Positions 27,884-37,284 of a stretch of 64,000 nt of DNA are shown here, piece by piece. Position 1 is the first letter of the stretch; each line of letters opens with the position of its first letter. The notes under the pieces were generated by a model that worked only from the letters and a program-made list of their open reading frames with translations, searched no databases and was not told where the DNA came from. Origin of the DNA: Oribacterium asaccharolyticum ACB7. GTDB lineage: Bacteria > Bacillota > Clostridia > Lachnospirales > Lachnospiraceae. Location: positions 222,095 to 286,094 of the forward strand of contig NZ_JH414504.1 in assembly GCF_000238075.1 (NCBI RefSeq), read 5' to 3'. A program made the translations under genes and the position numbers.

Positions 27884-27926
27884 CTTAGCTATTACGGCCG
27901 TAGGCAAAGTGCAGAATGGCTTATTT

Positions 27927-28412
27927 TTATTCTTCAATCTCGACTTTTTCCATAATTACTTTATTGACCGGAGCATCTTGAAAACCTGTTTCTACGGAAG
28001 CGATTTCGTCAACCGTATCGAGCCCTTCAATCACCTTCCCAAAGGCGGCATATTCCCCATCCAAGTGAGGAGCATCCTCATGCATAATGAAGAATTGGGA
28101 GCCTGCAGAGTTCGGATCAAAGGCTCTTGCCATGGAAATTACTCCACGTTCATGTTTAAGGTCATTTTTTACGCCGTTAGAGCGAAATTCTCCTTTGATT
28201 TTATATCCGGGACCGCCTGTGCCGTTTCCGGAAGGGTCACCGCCCTGAATCATAAAGCCCGGGATAATGCGGTGAAAGGTCAGGCCGTTATAAAAGCCTT
28301 TTTTTACCAAATCCAGAAAATTTTCCACCGTAACGGGAGCAATTTCAGGATATAATTCTAAGCGAATAGTCTTGCCACTATCCATGGTAATTCGTACAAT
28401 AGGATTAGCCAT
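27927..28412 (-). CDS. Peptidyl-prolyl cis-trans isomerase, cyclophilin type
   Basis: A 161-residue cytoplasmic cyclophilin. Active-site stretches are clear: FHRIIPGFMIQGGDP, NSAGSQFFI and the loop with FGKVIEGLDTVDEI. It catalyses proline isomerisation in folding. The RBS AAAGGAG precedes the ATG on the minus strand. It is convergent with rnpB and divergent from the radical SAM gene. Confidence 0.95.
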   Translation of the reverse strand: MANPIVRITMDSGKTIRLELYPEIAPVTVENFLDLVKKGFYNGLTFHRIIPGFMIQGGDPSGNGTGGPGYKIKGEFRSNGVKNDLKHERGVISMARAFDPNSAGSQFFIMHEDAPHLDGEYAAFGKVIEGLDTVDEIASVETGFQDAPVNKVIMEKVEIEE

Positions 28413-28537
28413 TTTAGTTCTCCTTTTATTTACACGATAATGATAACAAGGGGATTGTAACAGCTTTCAAGCTAATACACAAGAAAGACTCATGGGAAAG
28501 CTTGGATTTAGATGGATAAGGGGAGTAAAGAGAATTA

Positions 28538-29437
28538 ATGGATGAAGCTTGTGGCTTTTCTTACCGCTCTTGCGAACTCTGTGGAAGAGCATGCAAAGTA
28601 AATAGAGAAGAGGGACAAAGGGGCTTTTGTAAGGCCGGAACAAGTATGCACATCGGGCGTGCTGCAGCACATTTTTGGGAGGAACCTTGCCTTAGCGGAA
28701 CAAAGGGGAGCGGAACCATTTTTTTTTCCTCCTGCGGGCTCTCCTGTGTATATTGTCAAAACCAAATGCTTTCTCGAAAAGAGTCGGGGAAAGAACTCGG
28801 TGTAGAAGAACTGGTGGAATTATTTTATCAACTGGAAGCAGAAGGATGTCATAATATCAATTTTGTGACACCGGAGCATTACAGTCCGGGGGTTCGAGAA
28901 GCTATGGTTCTTGCTCGTGAGAAAGGCTTCTCACTGCCCTTTGTTTGGAACTCTTCGGGCTATCAAAGCGCTCGGACTCTAAAAGCATTGGAAGGGCTGG
29001 TTGACATTTACCTCATGGATTTCAAATACTGGGAGGGGAGTCTGGCTGAGCGCTATTCAAAAGCAAAAAATTATCCGGAAATCGCAAAGGAAGCTTTGGA
29101 AGAAGTCATTCGACAATGTCCGGAGCTCTGTTATCGGGACGGATTATTAAAAAAAGGAGTGATATTACGACATTTACTTCTTCCGGGACAGGTTTATCAG
29201 GGAAAACGGATATTAAAATATAGTTTTTGTCGATATGGAAATCATATACTATATAGTCTTCTTTCACAGTATACTCCTTTTGGAGCATTAGATTGTTTCC
29301 CGGAAATAAACAGGAAGGTCTTCGGAAAAGAATATCAAAGGCTTGTGGATTATGCCCTTTCTTTGGGAATAGAAAAGGCTTTCATTCAAGAGGGAGAAAG
29401 TGCAAAAGAAAGCTTTATACCGGATTTTTGTGTTTAG
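28538..29437 (+). CDS. Radical SAM protein, PflX-like (putative pyruvate formate-lyase activating enzyme homologue)
   Basis: A 299-residue radical SAM protein. The cluster motif is Cys66-x3-Cys70-x2-Cys73 in SSCGLSCVYCQNQ. An N-terminal cysteine group (Cys5, Cys12, Cys15, Cys19, Cys31) precedes it, as in PflX/MMP1223-type proteins. NFVTPEHYSPGV and MDFKYW are typical of that subgroup. The real target is unknown; PflX proteins are widely annotated as activating enzymes without biochemical proof. No glycyl radical enzyme is nearby. Confidence 0.8.
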   Translation: MDEACGFSYRSCELCGRACKVNREEGQRGFCKAGTSMHIGRAAAHFWEEPCLSGTKGSGTIFFSSCGLSCVYCQNQMLSRKESGKELGVEELVELFYQLEAEGCHNINFVTPEHYSPGVREAMVLAREKGFSLPFVWNSSGYQSARTLKALEGLVDIYLMDFKYWEGSLAERYSKAKNYPEIAKEALEEVIRQCPELCYRDGLLKKGVILRHLLLPGQVYQGKRILKYSFCRYGNHILYSLLSQYTPFGALDCFPEINRKVFGKEYQRLVDYALSLGIEKAFIQEGESAKESFIPDFCV

Positions 29438-29465
29438 AATTTAGCTTTTAAGGAGAAAAAACTAA

Positions 29466-30539
29466 ATGATTAATTTTACAGTAGGCCCGGTGACGGCATC
29501 AGAGGAGGTTCTCTCTATCGGAACGGAACAGCTGCCCTATTTCAGGACGGCAGAGTTCTCCGAAATTATGCTGGAAAATGAAAAATACATCCTGAAGTAC
29601 AGTAAGGCAGGAAGAAATGCTCGGGCTGTCTTTATGACTTGCTCCAGTACAGGTTCTATGGAAGCTGTCATAATGAACTGTTTTACCAAGAGGGATAAAC
29701 TATTAGTCATTAATGGAGGGAACTTTGGACAGCGTTTTGCCGATCTTTGTGAAATCCATGAAATTCCCTATGTTTCGATTGCACTTGAATATGGAAAAAA
29801 GCTGCGAAAAGAAAAGCTTTATGAATATGACGGACAGGATTTCACGGGACTTCTTGTCAATGTAGATGAAACCTCTACAGGGGTTTTATATGATGTCGAA
29901 ATGCTTGGTGAATTTTGCGAGAAGAATCATTTATTTTTTGTCTGCGATTGCGTTTCCTCTTTTTTAGCGGATTCTTTCGACATGGAAAAGCTTAAGGCGG
30001 ATATCATGATTACCGGTTCGCAAAAGGTTCTGGCCTGTCCTCCGGGGATTTCTATTATCGTTTTTTCTGAAAAAGCGGTAGAGAGAGTGAATTGTCTGAA
30101 AACAAGAAGTATGTACTTTAATTTAAAGTCCATGCTGAAAGATCAGGAGAGAGGGCAGACACCCTTTACTCCGGCGGTCGGAATTCTACTGCAGATTAAT
30201 GTAAGACTTAAGGAGATTGAGAGACTGGGCGGTGTAGATAAAGAAGTGGAAAGAGTAGCCCTCCAGGCAAAGGATTTTCGGGAGAAAATAAAGGGACTGC
30301 CATTTATGCTTATCTCAGAAAGTCCTGCCAATGCGGTAACTCCTTTGCATCCGCTTTCCGCCAATGCCTATGAAATTGTTCTTCGCTTGAAAGAAGAGTA
30401 CGGAATTTGGGTTTGCCCGAATGGAGGAGAGTTAAGAGACTATCTTTTCCGTGTAGGGCATATCGGAGCATTGAGCCATGAGGATAACAGCACTTTGGTG
30501 AAGGCCTTCCAAGATTTAAAGTTGCGCGGGCTATTATAG
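29466..30539 (+). CDS. Class V aminotransferase (alanine-glyoxylate/2-AEP transaminase-like)
   Basis: A 357-residue PLP enzyme. The Schiff-base lysine is Lys187 in [13 protein letters not shown], and the PLP-ring Asp161 lies in [12 protein letters not shown]. The N-terminal [13 protein letters not shown] and [14 protein letters not shown] fit the alanine-glyoxylate, serine-glyoxylate and 2-aminoethylphosphonate transaminase branch. The substrate cannot be fixed from sequence and no phosphonate genes are near. It may be in an operon with the radical SAM gene 28 bases upstream and glpK 16 bases downstream. Confidence 0.8.
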   Translation: MINFTVGPVTASEEVLSIGTEQLPYFRTAEFSEIMLENEKYILKYSKAGRNARAVFMTCSSTGSMEAVIMNCFTKRDKLLVINGGNFGQRFADLCEIHEIPYVSIALEYGKKLRKEKLYEYDGQDFTGLLVNVDETSTGVLYDVEMLGEFCEKNHLFFVCDCVSSFLADSFDMEKLKADIMITGSQKVLACPPGISIIVFSEKAVERVNCLKTRSMYFNLKSMLKDQERGQTPFTPAVGILLQINVRLKEIERLGGVDKEVERVALQAKDFREKIKGLPFMLISESPANAVTPLHPLSANAYEIVLRLKEEYGIWVCPNGGELRDYLFRVGHIGALSHEDNSTLVKAFQDLKLRGLL

Positions 30540-30555
30540 TGGAAAGGAAAATAAG

Positions 30556-32058
30556 ATGATACTGGCACTGGACGCGGGAACAACGAGTACAAGAGCAATC
30601 CTTTTTAATGAGGAGGGACAGTCCGTTGCGACCGCACAAAAGGAATTTCCGCAGTACTATCCGAAGGCGGGCTATGTAGAGCATCATGGAAATGAAATTT
30701 GGCAGGCACAACTTGCGGCTGCCAGAGAAGCAGTGGAGAAGTCCGGAGTTGCTTCTTCCGAAATCAAGGCTATCGGCATTACGAACCAGAGAGAAACGAC
30801 TCTGGTTTGGGATCGGGAAACAGGTCTGCCTATTTATCCGGCCATTGTTTGGCAGTGTAGACGAACAACGGAAATGATTGAGAAAATGACAAAGGAAAAT
30901 CCCTCCGTCATACAACTTATTAAGGAAAAAACGGGTTTGGTTTTTGATCCTTATTTTTCCGCAACCAAGCTTTCCTGGATTCTGGATCATGTAAAAGGGG
31001 CCCGGGAAAGGGCGGAAAAGGGAGAACTCTGCTTTGGAACGGTGGATACCTGGCTGATATTTAATTTAAGCAAAAGGAAATGTTTTGCTACCGATTATAG
31101 TAATGCGAGCAGAACGCTTTTATTTAATATACATAGCCTTGAATGGGATGCGGAGCTTTGCGAGCTTTTCCGGATTCCTAAGTGTATGCTTCCGGAGGTT
31201 CGCCCTTCTTCTTCCTTTTTCGGGGAGACGGACGAAGAATATTTCGGAAGAAAAATTCCAATTTGCGGAGTGGCAGGAGACCAACAGGCTGCTCTTTTCG
31301 GACAATGCTGCTTCCAAAAAGGGGATGTGAAAAATACCTATGGCACAGGTTGCTTTATGCTTATGAATACAGGAGAAGACTGCGTTCCTTCTCATCATGG
31401 CCTGCTCAGTACCATTGCCTGGGGCATTAACGATAAGGTTTACTATGCATTAGAGGGCTCTGTCTACGTTGCAGGAGCCGTGATTCAGTGGTTAAGGGAT
31501 GAATTGCATCTTCTGGATGATTCCCGAGATTCGGAATATTTTGCCACGAAGGTGGAAGATACACATGGGTGCTATATCGTACCTGCTTTTACAGGATTGG
31601 GAGCACCATATTGGGACCCGGAGGCAAGAGGCTCCATTACCGGTCTTACCCGGGGAGTGAATAAAAACCATATTATTCGGGCAGCCTTGGAATCAATTGC
31701 CTTTCAGAGCAGAGACCTCTTAAATGCCATGGAGCAGGATACCGGACAAAGACTGAGAAGCCTTAGGGTGGATGGAGGTGCTTCCGGAAATAACTTCCTT
31801 ATGCAATTCCAGGCGGATATCATGCAGGCCTCGGTTATTCGTCCGTCCTGTGTTGAAACCACAGCCTTGGGGGCGGCGTATCTTGCAGGTCTTTATTGCG
31901 GTTTTTATCCATCGATGAAGAGTCTGGAGGAAAGGCATCATGTGGAGATGGAGTTCTTCCCGAAAATCCTTCGTGAGGAGAGGGAAAAGAAACTTTTGGA
32001 GTGGGAAAATGCTTTAAAGGCCAGCTTGACCGGTGTAAATGGAGATAGATTAGGATAA
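30556..32058 (+). CDS. glpK: Glycerol kinase
   Basis: A 500-residue FGGY-family kinase that makes sn-glycerol 3-phosphate. Signatures: DAGTTSTRAILF near the N-terminus, GITNQRETTLVWD, IVWQCRRT for glycerol contacts, GVAGDQQAALFGQ and TYGTGCFML. Length and order match GlpK. DUF1667 follows, as in glp operons, but no glycerol-3-phosphate dehydrogenase or facilitator gene is present in the window. Confidence 0.95.
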   Translation: MILALDAGTTSTRAILFNEEGQSVATAQKEFPQYYPKAGYVEHHGNEIWQAQLAAAREAVEKSGVASSEIKAIGITNQRETTLVWDRETGLPIYPAIVWQCRRTTEMIEKMTKENPSVIQLIKEKTGLVFDPYFSATKLSWILDHVKGARERAEKGELCFGTVDTWLIFNLSKRKCFATDYSNASRTLLFNIHSLEWDAELCELFRIPKCMLPEVRPSSSFFGETDEEYFGRKIPICGVAGDQQAALFGQCCFQKGDVKNTYGTGCFMLMNTGEDCVPSHHGLLSTIAWGINDKVYYALEGSVYVAGAVIQWLRDELHLLDDSRDSEYFATKVEDTHGCYIVPAFTGLGAPYWDPEARGSITGLTRGVNKNHIIRAALESIAFQSRDLLNAMEQDTGQRLRSLRVDGGASGNNFLMQFQADIMQASVIRPSCVETTALGAAYLAGLYCGFYPSMKSLEERHHVEMEFFPKILREEREKKLLEWENALKASLTGVNGDRLG

Positions 32059-32075
32059 GGGAGAGACGAGATAAA

Positions 32076-32432
32076 ATGCAAGTAACCAATACTACCTGCA
32101 CAGTGTGCAGAAGACATTGCTTTGTCAGTGTGGAACATGACGATCATGAGGTTTTTGCCGTTTACGGCAATTCCTGCCACAGAGGAAAGGAAGCGGCTAT
32201 AGAGGAAGCCCTAGCAAAGGAAAAGAAATTTTTCGGAGAAATCAAAATAATCGGGGATAAAGAACTCCTTCCCGTACGAACCGAAGGATTGATTCCCAAA
32301 GAGAAATTTGCTGAAGCCGAAGAATTCTGTAAAAACTTCCGCATCCCAAAGCCCATCCGGATCGGAGATGTCCTTGTGGAAAACTTTTTAAATACAGGAG
32401 TGCACTTGATTTCCCTGAAGACTGTGTCATAA
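32076..32432 (+). CDS. DUF1667 family protein
   Basis: A 118-residue protein with the family's cysteine pattern CTVCRRHC at residues 8-15 and NSCHRG further on, then LPVRTEGLIPKEK and the C-terminal GDVLVENFLNTGV. In many Firmicutes it follows glycerol-3-phosphate dehydrogenase and an FAD oxidoreductase, and the conserved Cys suggest an Fe-S or electron-transfer role. Here it sits 17 bases after glpK without those partners. Confidence 0.85.
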   Translation: MQVTNTTCTVCRRHCFVSVEHDDHEVFAVYGNSCHRGKEAAIEEALAKEKKFFGEIKIIGDKELLPVRTEGLIPKEKFAEAEEFCKNFRIPKPIRIGDVLVENFLNTGVHLISLKTVS

Positions 32433-32439
32433 AAAGCTT

Positions 32440-32630
32440 GGAGTCGAAAAATATATCTGTAGATTTTCATACTGTATGGCTCTGAAAAGGGGCAATCTGA
32501 GCCCGTGGGTACTTGCGAAAAACAAATGAAATGCAGTTTTTCGCTTAGTATCCCCTACGTGGCGAGGTTAGCGAGAGCGTGCCCCGATTCCGAGCCATAC
32601 AGTGTGGAAAAGTGTATTTTTTTCGACTCC
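32440..32630 (+). repeat. 191-nt nested inverted-repeat element between the glp and suf operons
   Basis: The ends pair (GGAGTCGAAAAATA at 32440 with TATTTTTTTCGACTCC ending at 32630). Inside, ACTGTATGGCTC (32471-32482) pairs perfectly with GAGCCATACAGT (32592-32603). GGGGCA (32489) pairs with TGCCCC (ends 32585), and GGGTACTTGCGAAAAAC (32507-32523) largely with GTTTTTCGC-TTAGTATCCC (32536-32554). A T8 run follows at 32633. It could be a MITE-like mobile repeat, a stable RNA or a very strong terminator. A 69-residue frame inside it is not credible. The rest of 32433-32817 holds only the suf promoter. Confidence 0.75.
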
Positions 32631-32672
32631 ATGTTTTTTTTCTATAATCCTATAAAATTACTAGGAATACTA

Positions 32673-32701
32673 TTGTCACAACAAAGCTACTGCTTTATAA
32701 T
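32673..32701 (+). promoter_or_regulatory. Promoter of the suf operon
   Basis: TTGTCA (32673-32678), a 17-base spacer and TATAAT (32696-32701). The leader to sufC is about 110 bases. I see no clear IscR/SufR-type palindrome and no regulator gene next to the operon. Confidence 0.8.
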
Positions 32702-32817
32702 GCGTGAAATGTAAGAGAGGGAGAGAAATTACAATAAATAATACTCAACTTTCTGCTTAGTGGATTATGGAATATTCATATCGCTTAAGAGAGGGCGGTA
32801 TAGTAGATGGAGGAATT

Positions 32818-33561
32818 ATGGCAGATTTGCTGGACGTCAAAAATTTATCTGTTTCCGTAGAGGAAAAGGCAATACTCGATGCGATTAATTTAACTATAAA
32901 TAAAGGAGAAACCCATGTTTTAATGGGACCGAACGGGGCAGGAAAATCTACACTTGGAAATGCCATTATGGGAAACCCCCGCTATACCATTACAGGGGGC
33001 AATCTTTTTTTTAACGGAGAGAATATTACGGCAGAGCCGGTAGATAAGAGGGCGAAGAGAGGGATTTTCCTTTCCTTCCAAAACCCCTTGGAGGTACCGG
33101 GCGTGAGCCTCGGTAACTTTATCCGTTCCGCTATGGAAGAAAGATTCGGAAAGAGAATCCGTCTTTGGGACTTCCGTAAGGAGCTGAAAGCCTCCATGGA
33201 TATCTTGGGAATGGACCATAGTTATGCGGAAAGAGACTTAAATGTCGGATTTTCGGGTGGAGAGAAGAAGAAAGCCGAGATTTTACAGCTTCTTATGCTA
33301 AAGCCGGAGCTCGCCATTCTCGATGAAACCGATTCCGGTCTTGACGTGGATGCGGTTCGTACGGTGTCTGAAGGCATAAAGGCATATCAGAAAAACATGG
33401 ACGGTGCGCTTCTTATCATTACACACTCCACCAGAATCCTGGAAGCGCTTAATGTAGACAAGACGCATGTTATCATAAACGGAAGAATCAAGGCTACCGG
33501 GGACGGAAGTCTTGTCAATAAAATTAATGATGAGGGCTTTGAGTCCTTCTTAGAGGGTTAA
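32818..33561 (+). CDS. sufC: Fe-S cluster assembly ATPase SufC
   Basis: A 247-residue ABC-type ATPase of the SufBCD scaffold. Walker A GPNGAGKST, the SufC signature FSGGEKKKAEILQ, Walker B LAILDETDSGLDVDA and H-loop ITHSTR are present. ATG 32818 follows ATGGAGGAAT; the in-frame ATG at 32767 has no RBS. It is the first gene of sufC-B-D-S-U, the order typical of Firmicutes. Confidence 0.96.
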   Translation: MADLLDVKNLSVSVEEKAILDAINLTINKGETHVLMGPNGAGKSTLGNAIMGNPRYTITGGNLFFNGENITAEPVDKRAKRGIFLSFQNPLEVPGVSLGNFIRSAMEERFGKRIRLWDFRKELKASMDILGMDHSYAERDLNVGFSGGEKKKAEILQLLMLKPELAILDETDSGLDVDAVRTVSEGIKAYQKNMDGALLIITHSTRILEALNVDKTHVIINGRIKATGDGSLVNKINDEGFESFLEG

Positions 33562-33564
33562 AGT

Positions 33565-34980
33565 ATGGCAAAAGACAGAGCAATAGTAGAAGACATTGAT
33601 CGCTCCCTCTATGATTTTCGCTATGAGGAAAAAGAAGGAGAATTCTATAAGATAAAAGAGGGATTGACCGAGGATATCGTTCTTGAGATTTCCGAGAAGA
33701 AAAACGATCCTGAGTGGATGCGGGATTTTCGTTTAAAATCCTTAGAGATTTACCATAAGGCGGAAATGCCGAACTGGGGACCGGATATTTCAGGCCTCAA
33801 TGTAGACAATATCGTAACTTATGTGAAACCGAATACGGAAATGTCTCAGACCTGGGAAGAGGTGCCGGAAGATATCAAGAATACCTTCGAGAAGCTCGGG
33901 ATTCCGGAAGCGGAAAGAAAGAGTCTTGCCGGCGTTGGTGCGCAGTATGACTCCGAGCTGGTTTATCATAATCTGCAGGAAGAGGTGGCAAGACAGGGGG
34001 TTATCTATACCGATATCGAGTCTGCGCTTCACGGTCCTTACGGGAAAATGATTGAAGAGCACTTCATGAAACTGGTGCCACCGACAGATCATAAGTTTGC
34101 CGCGCTTCACGGGGCGGTTTGGTCGGGCGGATCCTTCGTTTATGTTCCGAAGGGAGTCAATGTGGAAATTCCCCTGCAGTCCTATTTCCGCTTAAATGCG
34201 AAGGGAGCAGGTCAGTTTGAGCATACCCTGATTATTGTGGACGAGGGTGCACAGCTTCATTTTATTGAAGGCTGCTCCGCACCGAAATATAATGTGGCCA
34301 ATCTTCATGCAGGTTGCGTGGAGCTCTTTGTCGGGAAAAATGCAAAGCTTCGTTATTCCACCATCGAGAACTGGTCCAAGAATATGTATAACCTGAATAC
34401 AAAGAGAGCAAAGGTAGAGGAGAACGGGATTATGGAATGGGTTTCCGGCTCTTTCGGTTCTCATGTTTCCTATCTCTACCCGATGACGATTTTAAAGGGA
34501 GACAATGCACGTTCCCAGTTTACGGGGGTAACCTTTGCCGGAAAGGGACAGAACCTGGATACCGGAGCAAAGATGGTGCATATCGGTAAAGACACCAGCT
34601 CCTTTATCAATACCCGTTCGATTTCGAAGGGGGGCGGCATTTCCACTTATCGCTCCGCTGTGGTGATTCAGAATCAGGCAAAGAATGCGAAGTCTGCCGT
34701 TTCCTGTCAGTCCTTGATGCTGGATGACGAGTCCCGTTCCGATACCGTACCGGCTATCGATGTGCGTACCAACAAAGCCGACGTAGGACACGAGGCGAAG
34801 ATTGGAAGAATTTCCGACGATGCGGTTTTCTACCTGATGAGCAGAGGAATCTCGGAAGAGGAGGCGAAGTCCCTTATCGTAAGCGGCTTTGCGGACTCGG
34901 TTTCCAAGGAGCTTCCCTTAGAGTATGCGGTGGAAATGAACAATTTGATTCGTTTGGAAATGGTTGGAGCCATCGGCTAG
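33565..34980 (+). CDS. sufB: Fe-S cluster assembly scaffold SufB
   Basis: A 471-residue scaffold protein that assembles nascent Fe-S clusters with SufC and SufD. The beta-helix core includes HGAVWSGGSFVYVPKGV, EGCSAPKY and the conserved FTGVTFAGKGQNLDTGAKM; the C-terminal IGRISDDAVFYLMSRGISEEEA is diagnostic. It begins 3 bases after sufC. Confidence 0.97.
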   Translation: MAKDRAIVEDIDRSLYDFRYEEKEGEFYKIKEGLTEDIVLEISEKKNDPEWMRDFRLKSLEIYHKAEMPNWGPDISGLNVDNIVTYVKPNTEMSQTWEEVPEDIKNTFEKLGIPEAERKSLAGVGAQYDSELVYHNLQEEVARQGVIYTDIESALHGPYGKMIEEHFMKLVPPTDHKFAALHGAVWSGGSFVYVPKGVNVEIPLQSYFRLNAKGAGQFEHTLIIVDEGAQLHFIEGCSAPKYNVANLHAGCVELFVGKNAKLRYSTIENWSKNMYNLNTKRAKVEENGIMEWVSGSFGSHVSYLYPMTILKGDNARSQFTGVTFAGKGQNLDTGAKMVHIGKDTSSFINTRSISKGGGISTYRSAVVIQNQAKNAKSAVSCQSLMLDDESRSDTVPAIDVRTNKADVGHEAKIGRISDDAVFYLMSRGISEEEAKSLIVSGFADSVSKELPLEYAVEMNNLIRLEMVGAIG

Positions 34981-34993
34981 GAAGGAGGATAGG

Positions 34994-36052
34994 ATGAAAG
35001 AGAATCAATTTATAATCAATAAAATGCCTGTGCCTACCTTCCGCTGGTTGAAAATGAACGAGGCAAAGCTTGAAATACCGGGAGAACTTACTGCCTATCA
35101 GCCGTCTGTAGAAGGAAAGCTTCCGGAAAGAATAGAGAAAGAGAATGACTTTTCCGGTAGCATGAGTACGGCACTGGACGATTTTTTCCGGGAGGAAAGA
35201 CTTCCCGTACAGTCCTTTGTGTTAAGAGAAGGCGTGGAGAGCCCTGACTATATTCGTATGCATTTTCAAAACGGAGAAAATGCGGTGGAGCACTCCGCCT
35301 ACTGTTTTACGGTAGAAGAAGGGGCAAGACTGAAGCTCTTTTTGGCGATTGAATCCTTGGAAGAGTCCAAGAATATGGCTTTTTTGCAGGAAAAGTTCTT
35401 GCTTAAGAAAAATGCCAAGTTGGACCTTGTTGTTGCTGTAAAGAATGCGAAGGATTTTGCACACTTGCAGGATTTCTCCTTTGTTTTGGAGGAAAAAGCG
35501 AAGCTGAAACTGACTTCCCTTCTTCTTTCAGGAAAGAGCCATCATATTTCCTATCAGATTGATTTAAACGGAGATAAGTCCGAGGCGGAACTGCATCTGG
35601 ATTATGTGCTCTCTCAAAAAGAAAAAGCGGATTTCAATCTCGTTGTGAATCACAGGGGGAAAAAGACGATTTCCAATATCGTGGCTGACGGTGTGCTGCG
35701 GGAAGATGCGGTGAAGATCTTCCGCGGTACGATTGACCTAAAGCACGGAGCAAAGGGCGCTTCCGGTACGGAACAGGAAAATGTGCTTCTTATGGATGAC
35801 TCTGTAGTGAATCAGACGATTCCCGTTATTCTTTGCGATGAGGATGATGTGGAAGGAAATCACGGGGCAAGTATCGGAAGACTTGATGAAGAGAGTCTTT
35901 TCTATATGCAAAGCCGCGGTCTTTCTTTGGAAGCGGCTTATGAGCTGGTTGCGGAAGCCCGTATGGAAAATGCGATTCACAGTATTATGGATAAAAGAGT
36001 AGAAGAGTATATAGAAGAAGAACTTCGGGGAATGAGGAGTGAGGAGGAATGA
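34994..36052 (+). CDS. sufD: Fe-S cluster assembly protein SufD
   Basis: A 352-residue SufB paralogue. The conserved C-terminal block GNHGASIGRLDEESLFYMQSRGLS and EQENVLLMDDSV identify it. ATG 34994 follows AAGGAGG at 34982-34988; the in-frame ATG at 34964 lies within sufB and lacks an RBS. SufD helps load iron on the scaffold. It overlaps the sufS start region. Confidence 0.95.
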   Translation: MKENQFIINKMPVPTFRWLKMNEAKLEIPGELTAYQPSVEGKLPERIEKENDFSGSMSTALDDFFREERLPVQSFVLREGVESPDYIRMHFQNGENAVEHSAYCFTVEEGARLKLFLAIESLEESKNMAFLQEKFLLKKNAKLDLVVAVKNAKDFAHLQDFSFVLEEKAKLKLTSLLLSGKSHHISYQIDLNGDKSEAELHLDYVLSQKEKADFNLVVNHRGKKTISNIVADGVLREDAVKIFRGTIDLKHGAKGASGTEQENVLLMDDSVVNQTIPVILCDEDDVEGNHGASIGRLDEESLFYMQSRGLSLEAAYELVAEARMENAIHSIMDKRVEEYIEEELRGMRSEEE

Positions 36053-37284
36053 TGGAAGATAGAGAAAAAAAGATTGAAGAGATAAAGAGGGATTTTCCTA
36101 TTTTTCAGAGTGGAAGATTCTTTTATCTGGACAATGCTGCCACTACGCAGAAACCGCACTGTGTGATGGAGGCAATGAAGCAGTATTACGAGACGGAAAA
36201 TGCCAATCCTTTACGAGGACTCTACGAGCTTTCCCTTAAGGCTACTGAAGCCTATGAGAGGGCAAGAGTAAGCGTGCAGAAATTTCTAAATGCCAAAAGT
36301 CCGGAGGAAATTATTTTTGTACGAAATGCTTCAGAAGGCTTGAATTTAGTGGCACAAAGTTATGGACGCGCATTTCTGAAAGAGGGGGACGAGGTCCTGA
36401 TTACCATCATGGAGCACCACAGTAACCTGATTCCCTGGCAGCAGGTTGCAAAAGAAAAAGGGGCTAAGCTCACCTTCCTGGAGCCGAATGAAGAGGGGCT
36501 CATTACACTGGAAAGCTTTAAACAGGCACTGAACGATAAGGTGAAGATTGTAGCGATGGCGGAGGTTTCCAATGTTCTTGGGAACCGTCAGGATATCGAG
36601 ACTTTTGTAAAGCTTACGCATGAGAAAAATGCTATTTTTGTTTGTGACGGCGCTCAGTCCGTGCCGCACAGAAAAGTGGATGTGCAAGAGATGGATGTGG
36701 ACTTTTTGGCCTTTTCCGGTCATAAGGTTTACGGGCCGATGGGCATCGGTGCAGTTTACGGAAAGAAAGAATTGCTGGAAAAGATGCCACCTTTCCTCTT
36801 TGGCGGAGAGATGATTGAATATGTTACGAAGGAAGACGCCACTTGGGCGGAACTTCCCCATAAATTTGAAGCCGGCACTGTAAATGTTGGCGGAGCGGTA
36901 GGCCTCGCCGCGGCGATTCACTATGTGGAAAAGCTGGGATTTTCCTTTATTGAAGAAAGAGAAAAAGAACTCTCGGTCTATCTTATGGAAGGGATGCGGG
37001 AAATTCCGCATGTGCACATTTTGGGATCCGAGAAGGGCGAAAATCACCACGGAATCATGACCTTTACGGTTGATGGGGTGCATCCTCATGATATCGCGGA
37101 GATTATGGATTCTCATAAGGTTTGTATCCGCGCCGGACACCACTGTGCTCAGCCTCTTATGAAATTCTTGGGGACGCCAAGTACCAGTAGGGTGAGCCTT
37201 GGTTTATACAATACCAAAGAGGATGTAGATGCCTTTTTGGCTACTTTAAAGACAATCAGAGGAGCAATGGGATATGGCGAATAA
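36052..37284 (+). CDS. sufS: Cysteine desulfurase SufS
   Basis: A 410-residue PLP enzyme that removes sulfur from cysteine and passes it to SufU. PLP lysine Lys225 lies in FSGHKVYGPMG, and the active-site loop has Cys365 in RAGHHCAQP, the group II (SufS) pattern. The two adjacent ATG codons at 36049 and 36052 differ by one Met; 36052 gives better spacing from GAGGAGG. The end overlaps sufU by 11 bases. Confidence 0.96.
   Translation: MEDREKKIEEIKRDFPIFQSGRFFYLDNAATTQKPHCVMEAMKQYYETENANPLRGLYELSLKATEAYERARVSVQKFLNAKSPEEIIFVRNASEGLNLVAQSYGRAFLKEGDEVLITIMEHHSNLIPWQQVAKEKGAKLTFLEPNEEGLITLESFKQALNDKVKIVAMAEVSNVLGNRQDIETFVKLTHEKNAIFVCDGAQSVPHRKVDVQEMDVDFLAFSGHKVYGPMGIGAVYGKKELLEKMPPFLFGGEMIEYVTKEDATWAELPHKFEAGTVNVGGAVGLAAAIHYVEKLGFSFIEEREKELSVYLMEGMREIPHVHILGSEKGENHHGIMTFTVDGVHPHDIAEIMDSHKVCIRAGHHCAQPLMKFLGTPSTSRVSLGLYNTKEDVDAFLATLKTIRGAMGYGE

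Noticed and set aside
27909..28355. 148-codon plus-strand frame opposite the cyclophilin
   Set aside because: It is a shadow of a highly conserved minus-strand cyclophilin gene.
32505..32714. 69-codon frame within the structured repeat
   Set aside because: Its codons follow the inverted-repeat arms; no RBS and no protein-like pattern.
36346..37143. 265-codon minus-strand frame opposite sufS
   Set aside because: Shadow of sufS, whose catalytic motifs are intact.
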